Source: an uncultured Lachnospiraceae bacterium (GTDB lineage: Bacteria; Bacillota; Clostridia; Lachnospirales; Lachnospiraceae). Taken from it: 62,638 nucleotides of DNA. Numbering within the stretch: the first letter of the stretch is position 1; each line of letters begins with the position of its first letter. The stretch is taken from the NCBI GenBank assembly GCA_900314445.1, contig OMVA01000005.1, forward strand, positions 1-62,638. The letters run 5' to 3'. The notes under the pieces were generated by a model, which searched no databases, was not told the origin of the DNA, and saw only the letters and a program-made list of their open reading frames with translations. Below, piece after piece: positions 34,838 through 43,556 of the stretch. The position numbers and the translations under genes were made by a program.

Positions 34838-36868
34838 TTAAGCTTCTGCGCCGGAGTCAGCCAGGACTTCCAGCTTGCATTCTTCAATCTCCTGTAACCA
34901 GATATGGTTAGAAGCATCGGATGGCATTCTCCAGTCGCCACGAGGTGACAGGGAAATCGAACCAACCTTTACAGAGTCAGGCATGCATGAACGCTTGAAC
35001 TGCTGTGAGAAGAATCTGCGATAATATTTTTCCATCCAGGTGATGATTTCCTTTGGTGAATAGTCTTCGTGGAAGGCTTTCTTGGCCAGGAAAAAGACTT
35101 TCTTTGGAGAGAAACCAAAACGGAAAGAATAATACATGAAGAAGTCGTGGAGGATATATGGTCCTACCGCATCTTCTGTCTTCTGGGAAATATTGCCATT
35201 TTCGTCAGGTGGTAAAAGTTCTGGGCTAATTGGTGTATCCAGAATATCTTTTAAAACTGCAGATGATTCAGGGAACATTCCTGTTTCCACAGTGGAATCA
35301 ATTAACCAGCGAACCAGTGTCTTTGGAATAGAACCATTTACACCATACATGCTCATCTGATCAGCGTTATATGTGCACCAGCCAAGGGCAAGCTCACTTA
35401 AATCACCAGTTCCCACAACCAGACCATTGCACTGATTTGCATAGTCCATAAGAACCTGAGTACGTTCTCTTGCCTGGGTGTTTTCAAAGGTGATGTCATG
35501 GGTGGCAAGGTCGTGATTTAAGTCCTTTAAGTGCTGAATGCATGCATCCTTAATATTAATCACAATCGGTTCAGTACCCAGGGACTTAATGAGGGCCAGA
35601 GAATTTTCATAGGTTCTGTTTGTGGTACCAAAAGCCGGCATGGTAATGGCCACAAGATCTGTACTTGGTCTTTTTAACTTCTTCAGTGCCATGGCAGCTA
35701 CAAGAAGGGCAAGGGTTGAATCCATTCCACCAGATACACCGACAACAGGTTTTGCTGATGTGACTTCCAGACGTTTTACCAGGCCGCCAACCTGCATAGC
35801 AAAGATGTCTGTACATCTCTGCAGTCTCTTCTCCTTGGAAGAAGGAACAAAAGGCTTCTTTTTCGCCATGATAAAGGAGCCATCCGATTCAGGAATGTCT
35901 GAATCATAGCACTTTACTTCTCTTAAGGAATCCAGTTCACTGAGAGATAAATACTGGTTATCAGCAAATGTATTGCTATGAAGTCTATCATTTCGAATCT
36001 TTTCCAGATCCATATCAGCCACGAGAATATAATTGTCTGCAATAAATGTTTTGCTTTCATTCAGCATAGTTCCATTCTCTGCAACCATGGAATGACCTGA
36101 GAAAATTAAATCCTGTGTGGATTCGGAAGTGCCTGCAGAAACATAAATATAATCTGACAAAGTTGCAGCAGACTGATGCTTCACCAGACTCTGTCTATAG
36201 GAACGCTTGGCAATGGTTTCATTACTAGCAGACAAATTTACAATCACTTCGGCTCCACCCAAAGCAAGCTTTGTAGATGGTGGCAATGGTGCCCATAAAT
36301 CTTCACAAATTTCTACACCCAGTTTGAACTTTCCATCCAGATCAAAAACAATCTGATTACCAATTGGAACTTCACGAAGTAAAGTCTCCTCATCAATTGG
36401 ATCAAGGTCGGCAAACTTATTTGCATTTGGGAAAATTTCACCCAGTAAGAGGGAATCCACAGGCAGACTGGAAGCTGACTGGAACCATCTCTTCTCATAA
36501 AACTCATGATAATTTGGGATGAAGGTCTTAACAGGCACACCCAGTAATTCACCGCCCTGGAAAACGTAGGCAGCATTGTAAAGCATATTATTTACAATCA
36601 GTGGCGCACCCACAATGATCACAGAGGAAAAATCCTTACTTGCTTCACGAATCTTAAGTAAAGCAAGAGCTGACGCATCCTGTAATTTCTTCTGGAAAAA
36701 TAAATCCTGACAGTAATAACCAGTTACTGCAAGTTCTGGAAAAGCAATAATCGCTGGATGAAATGAATCAGCCTCCCGAATTTTCTTGAGAATCTGCATG
36801 GTATTAAATTCAGGATCTGCATCTTTTACTTCTGGAACAATAGCAGCTACTCTGTAAAAATCAAACAT
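34838..36868 (-). CDS. nadE: Glutamine-dependent NAD+ synthetase
   Basis: The 676-residue enzyme makes NAD from deamido-NAD, ATP and glutamine. The N-terminal nitrilase-type glutaminase domain (~1-290) shows the Glu (AFPELAVTGYYCQD), Lys (around FIPNYHEFYEKRWF) and Cys (LGVEICEDLWAP) catalytic set. The C-terminal synthetase domain has the PP-loop PVVGVSGGMDSTLALL and TGDLSELALGWCTYNADQM. Length matches the long, Mycobacterium-type NadE. It directly follows recU (one base apart), with AGGA before the ATG. Confidence 0.95.
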   Translation of the reverse strand: MFDFYRVAAIVPEVKDADPEFNTMQILKKIREADSFHPAIIAFPELAVTGYYCQDLFFQKKLQDASALALLKIREASKDFSSVIIVGAPLIVNNMLYNAAYVFQGGELLGVPVKTFIPNYHEFYEKRWFQSASSLPVDSLLLGEIFPNANKFADLDPIDEETLLREVPIGNQIVFDLDGKFKLGVEICEDLWAPLPPSTKLALGGAEVIVNLSASNETIAKRSYRQSLVKHQSAATLSDYIYVSAGTSESTQDLIFSGHSMVAENGTMLNESKTFIADNYILVADMDLEKIRNDRLHSNTFADNQYLSLSELDSLREVKCYDSDIPESDGSFIMAKKKPFVPSSKEKRLQRCTDIFAMQVGGLVKRLEVTSAKPVVGVSGGMDSTLALLVAAMALKKLKRPSTDLVAITMPAFGTTNRTYENSLALIKSLGTEPIVINIKDACIQHLKDLNHDLATHDITFENTQARERTQVLMDYANQCNGLVVGTGDLSELALGWCTYNADQMSMYGVNGSIPKTLVRWLIDSTVETGMFPESSAVLKDILDTPISPELLPPDENGNISQKTEDAVGPYILHDFFMYYSFRFGFSPKKVFFLAKKAFHEDYSPKEIITWMEKYYRRFFSQQFKRSCMPDSVKVGSISLSPRGDWRMPSDASNHIWLQEIEECKLEVLADSGAEA

Positions 36869-37408
36869 TTATTCATCCTCCCTTTCATCTAAGTCACGAG
36901 CCAGACCTTCTAAATAAGGTACGAAAACACCATTTGCTGGCTTTAAAAAGTAATCATCTTCCAGCTCTAAATATTTAAAATTCTTAGGATGTCCCTGAGC
37001 CATACGATCCACGTAGGTCTTCAGCTCACTGAACCTAAGATAGTAATAATCATTTCTCTCTGTAAACATAATCAACAGAAATGCCACACCGCCCTGCTTT
37101 TCAAAATCCGCCATAAACCGGTACTGATGTTCGTGAATATTCTGCATGGAAAAAGTGTCTGTACTACACTCTTTGGCATCAAAACACACTGGAACTCCCT
37201 GCACCACCCCAATATAATCCACGGTCGAATCCTTTTCAAAGAAGGCTTTGGTAATCATTTTCTTCTCTGAATGAAATTCCAGAGGCGTAATTGGTGTAGG
37301 TATTTTCTGCACCAAAGCCAAATTATGATCACGATAATATGAATTTGTCTCATTAATCAGGTTCTCAAAGGTAGAACCTCTAAGTCCCCGGGAATTCCAA
37401 GTTGCCAT
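36869..37408 (-). CDS. recU: Holliday junction resolvase RecU-like protein
   Basis: The 179-residue Mg-dependent endonuclease of the RecU type has RGSTFENLINETNSYY at the N-terminus and the catalytic core STVDYIGVVQGVPVCFDAKEC with the Asp and D-x-K-E residues, then HQYRFMADFEKQGGVAFLL. RecU resolves recombination intermediates and works with RuvAB in Firmicutes. A strong GGAGGT lies 5 bp before the ATG, overlapping a copy of the dispersed CAAATG element. It is commonly next to a class A PBP gene elsewhere; here it is with nadE. Confidence 0.88.
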   Translation of the reverse strand: MATWNSRGLRGSTFENLINETNSYYRDHNLALVQKIPTPITPLEFHSEKKMITKAFFEKDSTVDYIGVVQGVPVCFDAKECSTDTFSMQNIHEHQYRFMADFEKQGGVAFLLIMFTERNDYYYLRFSELKTYVDRMAQGHPKNFKYLELEDDYFLKPANGVFVPYLEGLARDLDEREDE

Positions 37409-37418
37409 GATACCTCCG

Positions 37419-37432
37419 GCAAATCCATTTGC
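37419..37432. repeat. Dispersed CAAATG inverted-repeat element, recU leader copy
   Basis: GCAAATCCATTTGC is a 6-bp-arm palindrome adjacent to the recU ribosome binding site, with the TTGCCGG half on the minus strand as in the other copies. Confidence 0.45.
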
Positions 37433-37437
37433 AAAAA

Positions 37438-38487
37438 TCAGTAGTTATTAAAAAGCCTGCCAAATGAACTTGGTGCAGCTGCTTTGTATTCCTTACCAGA
37501 AAGCACAACTTTCCAGGCATGAAGCATCTGATAAGAAGCCTTGGCTCTTCTTTCCAGAAGAAGAACCTCATTATCTTTTCTACCATATTTCGGATCATGC
37601 AGAATAGGATTACCCAGATATTTTAAATCTGCACGAATCTGATGACTCTTTCCTGTGTGCAGAACCACCTGTAAAAGACTGGCATAGCAGTTTTTTTCAT
37701 CTTCATTCTGCAGGACCAGGCGGTCAATCTTCTTATATTCCGTAAAAATAGGCTTATATGATGCCTTTAAAGAATCCGGTATTTTCTTAAATTCATCCTC
37801 AGAAATCACTTCAGACTGATTGGATTTTGAATCCTTTAAAATATAGTGATGATAGGAACCATCTTTCTTAAAATCTCCAACCACTGCAGCAAGATAAATC
37901 TTTTCCAGCTTGCCTTCCCGAATCTCCTTGGAAAGATAGGCGGAACCGCTCTGGGTCTTACCAAAAAGAATGACTCCAGAGGTGTTGCGATCCAATCTGT
38001 TACAGACGGATGGTTTAAATAATTTAAGAGATGCATCGTTGATATATCCCTTATTCAGCATATATTGAAGCAGAACTTCATTCACCGAAATATCTTCCGG
38101 TCTTGCCTTCTGAGAAAGCAAGCCAGCCGGCTTATTATATATTAGAATATGTTGATTTTCATAGATAATGTTTTGGCTTTTGAAATTCTTCTCAAAATCA
38201 GTCCCGCTCATAAACTTTACGGGGGAGGAAGTCTCATTCTTCTTTCCTTCTAAAGTAACTCCGTCATCTCCTGAAAACTTACTAAAAGTTTCATCCGATA
38301 AGAAAAACTGAACATGGTCTCCCACTTGAAGAGTTTCATTACCTGTAACCTTCTTCTTATTAACCACGATATTCTTCTTTCGATACATCTTATAGAAAAA
38401 GGAAGCAGGTGCCTCTTTCAGGACATGCATACAGAACTTCTGCAACTTCATGCCTGCTTCATTATTTGTAATTTCAATATCTTTCAT
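37438..38487 (-). CDS. RluA-family pseudouridine synthase (second paralogue)
   Basis: The 349 residues have an N-terminal S4-like domain (AGMKLQKFCMHVLKEAPASF; VVNKKKVTGNETLQVGD) and a RluA catalytic domain with IYNKPAGLLSQKA and VCNRLDRNTSGVILFGK, whose Asp is the nucleophile; HTGKSHQIRADLKYLG lies further on. It probably modifies rRNA (RluC-like), but the target base cannot be told from sequence. It is distinct from the RluD-type gene at 11565. It is three bases downstream of a small membrane-protein gene. Confidence 0.88.
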   Translation of the reverse strand: MKDIEITNNEAGMKLQKFCMHVLKEAPASFFYKMYRKKNIVVNKKKVTGNETLQVGDHVQFFLSDETFSKFSGDDGVTLEGKKNETSSPVKFMSGTDFEKNFKSQNIIYENQHILIYNKPAGLLSQKARPEDISVNEVLLQYMLNKGYINDASLKLFKPSVCNRLDRNTSGVILFGKTQSGSAYLSKEIREGKLEKIYLAAVVGDFKKDGSYHHYILKDSKSNQSEVISEDEFKKIPDSLKASYKPIFTEYKKIDRLVLQNEDEKNCYASLLQVVLHTGKSHQIRADLKYLGNPILHDPKYGRKDNEVLLLERRAKASYQMLHAWKVVLSGKEYKAAAPSSFGRLFNNY

Positions 38488-38490
38488 TCA

Positions 38491-39090
38491 TTAAAATCCC
38501 ATCGTTACGAGTTTTTCTCGCATCTTCTTATCATAGAATGGTTGTTTATCGTCCTTAGGCGCAGATAACTTTTTGACTTCTTTTTCAAACTTCTTAAGAT
38601 CTGAGCAAATTACAATTCGCGCCTTGGACCTGGCGTCTTCATTGATATCTGCCATAAAACGTTCTGCCCGTCTGGTAGATGGTGTATCCATAGCACTTCT
38701 ACTAAAAGCAACCACGTTATTATTGTAAATAGATACTACTGGATAGAATTCAACACCATCCGTATCCGTGATCGTAATATCATAAAGAAATGGAATTTTT
38801 GAAGATTTAGAAATCTCATGAACCTTCTCATATTCCTCTCTCTTTAATGGCTTAATCTTGATGGTCATAATTAAATCAACAATGTTTCTCGCGAGTGGAA
38901 TTGCAATTACACAGGCAGCCACCAGAAAAAGAGTTTTTCTTGTATGCAGTACATGAAGACTGATAAATAAGTCAGCAAGAATACAGGCAAGAATAATGGA
39001 ACCGATAATAATTCTTCTCAAACGGTAGTATTTGATATGACCGTATTTACCTTTTTCATAATGCAATGTATTTTTGTTTCTTTTTGCCAT
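38491..39090 (-). CDS. Unknown two-helix membrane protein
   Basis: The 199 residues include a basic N-terminus, two hydrophobic helices (~28-46, IIGSIILACILADLFISL; ~53-75, TLFLVAACVIAIPLARNIVDLI) and a cytosolic ~120-residue domain with alternating beta/alpha character (FYPVVSIYNNNVVAFSRS, RIVICSDLKKFEKEV). I do not recognise the domain. It lies one base after rsmF and three before the RluA paralogue, so it belongs to a translation/rRNA-modification operon. Confidence 0.75.
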   Translation of the reverse strand: MAKRNKNTLHYEKGKYGHIKYYRLRRIIIGSIILACILADLFISLHVLHTRKTLFLVAACVIAIPLARNIVDLIMTIKIKPLKREEYEKVHEISKSSKIPFLYDITITDTDGVEFYPVVSIYNNNVVAFSRSAMDTPSTRRAERFMADINEDARSKARIVICSDLKKFEKEVKKLSAPKDDKQPFYDKKMREKLVTMGF

Positions 39091-39091
39091 A

Positions 39092-40507
39092 CTAGGCCAT
39101 CCTCCAACCAGGCAGGTACTTATTCTTTAATTGATTTCCTGCAGCCTTGGCAAAGCCAAGAGGGAAACCATTCATAGTAATCAGCACATAGCCCTTCTTA
39201 AATGTTTTATCTCCTGGATCAATGGTTTCACCCTTTAAATACTTAAGAGCTCTGGAATCTTCGTAAGTGATATCCAAAACCTGATCAAAAGAATTTGCAT
39301 CCAGCATCATAGCCAGACTCTGACTTGGTTCAAATCTATTTTTCTTTAACTCACCAAGATAAATACCACGTCTTAAAATTCTAAGACCAGATAAATCAGG
39401 ACAACCAGATGGAATATAGTAAAGTCTGTCTTCACGAAGTTCCATTTTATCTATTTCAAATACACCATTTACATGAGAAAAGAACTCGTCTATTTCTGTA
39501 TTTTTCACAGCCTTCTTTGGACGATAACCGCCCTTTGCCTTTGATTCCCAGGACTCTTTATCTTTCTCAACAGACATATCCTGAACCATGGATACATAAT
39601 GGCCTTCCCCCTTAACACGATGCGGGAACATATGGGCTGTGGTACGTAAATCCTGGTCAGCTCTTGCCTCCTCACTTTGGCACCACTCTGGATGTCCAGG
39701 CTCAAAGCCCTCATACATTTTGATAGGAAGAATCTTGAAATCTGGATTTAACTTTTTCAGGAATTCAACAGCTTCCTCATCTTCGTCTGGTTCAAAAGTA
39801 CAGGTGGAGTAAAGAATGGTTCCTCCAGGTCTCAGCATTTTTACGGCTTCCGTAAGAATCTGTCTCTGGAGATTAACAAATTTTTCTACTCCATTCTGCT
39901 CCCATGCAGTAATCATGGAACCAGATTTTCGGAACATACCTTCGCCAGAACAAGGAGCATCAATCAAAATCTTATCGAAGAACTTAGGAAAATGTTCTGC
40001 AAGACGATCAGGTGTTTCGCAGGTAATACATACATTTTTTGCACCAAATATCTCAAGGTTTTTAATCAAGGCCTTGGCTCTGGATGCACTTACATCATTG
40101 GAAAGCAGGAATCCTTTCGTACCGATGCGGGCAGCCAGTTCTGTGGATTTACCACCTGGAGCGGCACAAAGATCCAGCACATAGTCCCCTTCTTCAATCG
40201 GAATCTGAGAAGCCGGCACCATAGCTGATGGCTCCTGCAGATAATATAAGCCTGCATAGTAAAGAGGATGCCGTGAAGGTGCATCCTCTTTTTCATCATA
40301 ATAAAATCCCTTCTGAGTCCATGGAATAGGACTTAAATGGAAAGGACAAAGCTTTTGAAAATCTTCAACAGAAATTTTTCCTGTATTTACTCTTAAAGCT
40401 TTATAAATAGGTCTTGATAAGGACTCTTTGTAGACGGAATAATCTTCTTCTCCCAGGAGTCTAATCATGACATCCTCAAATTTCTTAGGTAATTCTAATT
40501 CTTTCAC
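39092..40507 (-). CDS. rsmF: RsmF/NOL1-type rRNA cytosine-5 methyltransferase
   Basis: The 471-residue SAM-dependent m5C methyltransferase has the SAM-binding motif YVLDLCAAPGGKSTELAAR, two catalytic Cys in DAPCSGEGMFRKSG and YSTCTFEPDEDEEAV, and a C-terminal ~150-residue PUA-like/RNA-binding extension as in RsmF. It probably methylates 16S rRNA. It uses a GTG start overlapping the upstream TPR gene stop (GTGA), so the two are translationally coupled. Confidence 0.88.
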   Translation of the reverse strand: MKELELPKKFEDVMIRLLGEEDYSVYKESLSRPIYKALRVNTGKISVEDFQKLCPFHLSPIPWTQKGFYYDEKEDAPSRHPLYYAGLYYLQEPSAMVPASQIPIEEGDYVLDLCAAPGGKSTELAARIGTKGFLLSNDVSASRAKALIKNLEIFGAKNVCITCETPDRLAEHFPKFFDKILIDAPCSGEGMFRKSGSMITAWEQNGVEKFVNLQRQILTEAVKMLRPGGTILYSTCTFEPDEDEEAVEFLKKLNPDFKILPIKMYEGFEPGHPEWCQSEEARADQDLRTTAHMFPHRVKGEGHYVSMVQDMSVEKDKESWESKAKGGYRPKKAVKNTEIDEFFSHVNGVFEIDKMELREDRLYYIPSGCPDLSGLRILRRGIYLGELKKNRFEPSQSLAMMLDANSFDQVLDITYEDSRALKYLKGETIDPGDKTFKKGYVLITMNGFPLGFAKAAGNQLKNKYLPGWRMA

Positions 40508-41418
40508 TGAGCTGCGTCTCCTTCAGTATGTACTGGAGTTTCATCTATATGTGTTCTCGTATAGAGAAAATCATATTCATTCTTATAGGTATCGTTTTCG
40601 GGCATATCATTTGTCAGGCTTTCCGCCTTGCTAAATGCTGTATCAAAATCAAGCATGCCCTCATAGTAAACAATTTCATTAAAACGAATCAAATCCATAT
40701 AGGCCTGATCCCCGCTTGCCAGTCCTGCATCGATATAAGTTTTTGCAGTTGCAAAATCCTTCTTTGCGAGATAATAAGAAGAAAGCTGGTAGTTAATGTA
40801 GGATGAACCTGCCCCACTTGTATTTTCAGTCAGATACTTTTGATAGTAAGTTACCATGTTTTCTTCATCGCCAGTCTGCTGATAGCAGGTACCAAGATAA
40901 AGATCTGCCGTGTGATTTCCTCTTTCCGATTCCTTTTTTAAATCTTCAATATAACTTGTATAATCCTGACCAGTCTGGCAGGCAAGTAAAGCATCGGCAA
41001 GGCCCTTCATGGTAATTAAATCATAGCTCTTTAAATATGAATTTGTACTTTTCTGTAATTCAGCATATACATGGGAGGCATTTTCAAACTCCCCATTTCT
41101 CATATATGCGGAAGCAAGGTACAGTTTTGTATCCAGATCCATATTTTCTGAAAACCATTGTTTTTCATCCAGACTTTTTAAAAAGTCGTTTTCAGCTTCC
41201 ACATAGGAGGATGCATTATAAGCTTTGATACCCTCTTCCCTGAATTCTTCCTTTTGTGAAATCATCTGGGAAATCATAAAAGCTGCCAGAGAAAGGAGAA
41301 CCAATGAGAATAAAGACAAAACAAGAATGATGTGAACCATTCTTTTCTGCTGATCCTTTTTTATTTTTTCGTCTATGGAAAGGTTATTTTCCTCTTCAAA
41401 AAGCTTGTCCTTCTTCAT
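40504..41418 (-). CDS. Single-pass membrane protein with TPR-like repeats
   Basis: The 304 residues comprise a short acidic/basic cytosolic N-terminus, one membrane helix (~29-51, HIILVLSLFSLVLLSLAAFM) and an extracytoplasmic helical domain with TPR-type repeats (YNASSYVEAENDFLKSLDEK, LYLASAYMRNGEFENASHVY, YLGTCYQQTGDEENMVTYYQ, YYLAKKDFATAKTYIDAGLA). TPR domains mediate protein-protein contacts; the partner is unknown. AGAGGT lies close to the ATG. It is first in the rsmF/RluA group, back-to-back with tRNA-Leu. Confidence 0.82.
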   Translation of the reverse strand: MKKDKLFEEENNLSIDEKIKKDQQKRMVHIILVLSLFSLVLLSLAAFMISQMISQKEEFREEGIKAYNASSYVEAENDFLKSLDEKQWFSENMDLDTKLYLASAYMRNGEFENASHVYAELQKSTNSYLKSYDLITMKGLADALLACQTGQDYTSYIEDLKKESERGNHTADLYLGTCYQQTGDEENMVTYYQKYLTENTSGAGSSYINYQLSSYYLAKKDFATAKTYIDAGLASGDQAYMDLIRFNEIVYYEGMLDFDTAFSKAESLTNDMPENDTYKNEYDFLYTRTHIDETPVHTEGDAAQ

Positions 41419-41450
41419 GAACCTCTACATTCTTTCTCTAGTATTTCAAA

Positions 41451-41479
41451 TTGACATAAAATATCTACAATGATAGAAT
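41451..41479 (+). promoter_or_regulatory. Promoter of tRNA-Leu
   Basis: TTGACA at 41451-41456 and TAGAAT at 41474-41479 with a 17-bp spacer, ending 11 bp before the tRNA. Confidence 0.85.
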
Positions 41480-41490
41480 ACATCTTGTTC

Positions 41491-41574
41491 GCCGGCATGT
41501 CGGAATTGGCAGACGAGGCAGACTCAAAATCTGTTGATGGCAACATCGTGTGGGTTCGACCCCCACTGCCGGCA
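41491..41574 (+). tRNA. tRNA-Leu (anticodon CAA)
   Basis: This 84-nt class II tRNA has acceptor stem GCCGGCA with TGCCGGC plus discriminator A, anticodon loop CTCAAAA giving anticodon CAA (reads UUG), a long variable arm (GATGGCAACATC), and T loop GGTTCGACCCC. The 3' CCA is not encoded. It lies alone on the plus strand between two minus-strand operons, with its own promoter and terminator. It is a potential MiaA/MiaB substrate because it reads a U-initial codon. Confidence 0.95.
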
Positions 41575-41581
41575 AAACTTT

Positions 41582-41612
41582 GCGCTTCCATTTGGAAGCG
41601 CTTTTTATTTTT
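41582..41612 (+). terminator. Terminator of tRNA-Leu
   Basis: GCGCTTCC and GGAAGCGC form a perfect stem with a 5-nt loop and a TTTTTATTTTT tail, overlapping the 3' end of the convergent gerW gene region. Confidence 0.88.
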
Positions 41613-41615
41613 CAA

Positions 41616-42047
41616 TTAATCTTCCAACTTAAATTCTTCATCCCCAAGGGAATCTTTGAAATCATTTACAGCATCCATTTCTTCATCCGTTGGTGCTTTC
41701 TTATTAATCTTTGCTGAAATTTTATCTGCAAGTCCAGGAATCATTTCCAATACTTTACCAAGATTGCTCTGTGGAGTGCTAGCGGAAATAACCTGAGCAT
41801 ATCCATTCTTAATTACAATGATAGAAGATGGTGAAAGTTTTCCACCCATACCACCTGCAGCACTATTCGCGCCCTTAGAACCTGCCATAGCTCCTGCTCC
41901 AATACCGAAATTCACATCCGATAATGGAATGATTGTTACTTCTCCAACCTGAATCGGTTCCCCAACGATAGTTTTTGTTGTAAGAAATGCATCCATTCCC
42001 TTAAATAATGACGCTACTGTCTGATTAAAATCGTTATTATTTACCAT
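41616..42047 (-). CDS. GerW/YtfJ-family sporulation protein
   Basis: The protein has 143 residues from ATG 42047, with GAGGAGGAAAG just upstream; the longer frame start at 42062 overlaps this site. The family pattern is clear: FNQTVASLFKGMDAFLTTKT, GEPIQVGEVTIIPLSDVNFGIGAG, a Gly/Ala-rich stretch, and GKLSPSSIIVIKNGYAQVIS. GerW is needed for normal spore germination in Bacillus, but the family occurs widely in Firmicutes, including species that rarely sporulate. It lies directly after the DUF2953 gene, the usual pairing. Confidence 0.88.
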   Translation of the reverse strand: MVNNNDFNQTVASLFKGMDAFLTTKTIVGEPIQVGEVTIIPLSDVNFGIGAGAMAGSKGANSAAGGMGGKLSPSSIIVIKNGYAQVISASTPQSNLGKVLEMIPGLADKISAKINKKAPTDEEMDAVNDFKDSLGDEEFKLED

Positions 42048-42068
42048 ATCTTTCCTCCTCAATAACCC

Positions 42069-43205
42069 CTATATCTTCTCTGCTAAACTTTTCGTCTTCT
42101 TAAAATCCTTACCAAGAACCATAATCAACCCTGGGATTGCAATTGGTCCTAAATAAATTCTTCCCTTTAAATTCAAATTACCTTCAATAGTCTGATACTC
42201 AAAGTCAGGTTGAACCTGAAGCCATTTACCATATATTGGGAAGAACATAGACATCTTGCCCAATATCATACCGGTATCAGCAGGGTTGGAAAGGCCATAA
42301 TGAACCCATCCCCTACTCTTTTTCGGTTTAACACTCTTCAGTAAACGAGCGAGAATCTTCTTACCTCTTTTAATCGTTTTCTGAGTGTATGGTTTATCGA
42401 AAAATTGCTCAATATGACTGACCTTTTTGGATGCTTTATGCATTTTGTCTGCGATGGAATTAATAATTTCATCAAGCTTATCCACTGGAGCCCCTGGATC
42501 AATTTCCGAAAAGCCTTTCTTTTTTACAACCTCGTCGGCAGTCGTTTTATTTTCCCTTAATTTAGTCGACTTTATGTCAAAAGCATTTTTTTTAAGAACT
42601 TTCTTTTCTGTATCCTTTACTTCCAGGGCTTTATCTGAAATAACTTTCTTATCAGTATTTTTTACATCCAGAGCTTTATCTGAAATAACTTTCTTATCAG
42701 TATTTTTTACATCCAGGGCTTTTTCTGAAAGTTCTTCCTTTTCAGCATCCTTAAATTCATTGGCTTTTTCCTTAAGTACTTCATTGTCAGCATCCTTTAC
42801 TTCTATGCCTTTTTCCTCAGGAAGAGGTTTTTCCTTTTCATCTGCTTCAGGAAGCGCTTCAGCAATGATTATTTCATCAGACTGACTTTCCTCCGGAATC
42901 ACGTTTTCCCTCTGCTTCTTATCCGTCTCTTTCCTTTTTTTGGGCTTCTTAGGATAGATTTGTATACCAAAAATCTTAAGGGCATAATCTAACTTCTGTC
43001 CCTTTGCAATATCTGCCATAAGCTTTATAAACAGCCATCGAACAGATACATCAGCTCCATAGTCACCACTTTCATCCACATACTCTGCAGCCATTTTATA
43101 GTGAAAAGGTGCAAACAGTACCAGTAATAGGATTAATAATATGAGCCCCAGTATGCATAGGAGTATGATTCCTATGATTTTTAAAATCATTAGAAAAATT
43201 GCCAT
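42069..43205 (-). CDS. DUF2953-domain membrane protein with Lys/Asp-rich tandem repeats
   Basis: The 378 residues start with a membrane helix (~5-32, IIGIILLCILGLILLILLLV) and the DUF2953 start (APFHYKMAAEYVDESGDYGA). A ~150-residue charged low-complexity segment with repeats of KDVKNTDKKVISDKAL type follows, then the conserved C-terminal domain (WVHYGLSNPADTGMILG, IYGKWLQVQPDF). DUF2953 proteins sit beside gerW/ytfJ and are presumed sporulation or envelope factors; the mechanism is unknown. Two perfect 45-bp DNA repeats (42627-42715) underlie the repeat region and suggest length variation. Confidence 0.85.
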   Translation of the reverse strand: MAIFLMILKIIGIILLCILGLILLILLLVLFAPFHYKMAAEYVDESGDYGADVSVRWLFIKLMADIAKGQKLDYALKIFGIQIYPKKPKKRKETDKKQRENVIPEESQSDEIIIAEALPEADEKEKPLPEEKGIEVKDADNEVLKEKANEFKDAEKEELSEKALDVKNTDKKVISDKALDVKNTDKKVISDKALEVKDTEKKVLKKNAFDIKSTKLRENKTTADEVVKKKGFSEIDPGAPVDKLDEIINSIADKMHKASKKVSHIEQFFDKPYTQKTIKRGKKILARLLKSVKPKKSRGWVHYGLSNPADTGMILGKMSMFFPIYGKWLQVQPDFEYQTIEGNLNLKGRIYLGPIAIPGLIMVLGKDFKKTKSLAEKI

Positions 43206-43216
43206 GCTATACCCCT

Positions 43217-43531
43217 CTATACCCCTGTACTCATCACTTTTTCTCTTACACTGGTAGATGGATCATTCAGGATATCGCAAATAAGCTGAACGGCTCCTGG
43301 TTTGGACTTCGAAAAGCCCCAAACTTTCAAATCCCTTTTCATCTTCTTGTAATAAGGTTGCATGAGTTCTGCATCCTGATAGATTTCCAGAATTCCTGCA
43401 TCAGACAAGGATTCCGTAACAAGAAACAAGCCCTTTACAGAGCGATTCCAGGTAAGTTTACGTAGAATCTTTGAAAACTCTTTTTGACTTTCAATATCTG
43501 TATATAGTTTTTCAGCATATACAAATTTCAT
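43217..43531 (-). CDS. Unknown 104-residue protein
   Basis: This soluble, basic protein (MKFVYAEKLYTDIESQKEFS) is mostly alpha-helical, with no signal peptide or membrane helix. I do not recognise a family. GGGAT precedes the ATG. It lies 11 bp upstream of the DUF2953 gene and 25 bp after the 482-residue gene, so it is probably co-transcribed in the rhomboid-like-to-gerW operon. Confidence 0.7.
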   Translation of the reverse strand: MKFVYAEKLYTDIESQKEFSKILRKLTWNRSVKGLFLVTESLSDAGILEIYQDAELMQPYYKKMKRDLKVWGFSKSKPGAVQLICDILNDPSTSVREKVMSTGV

Positions 43532-43556
43532 ACAGTTATCCCTATTCCCATAGTAT

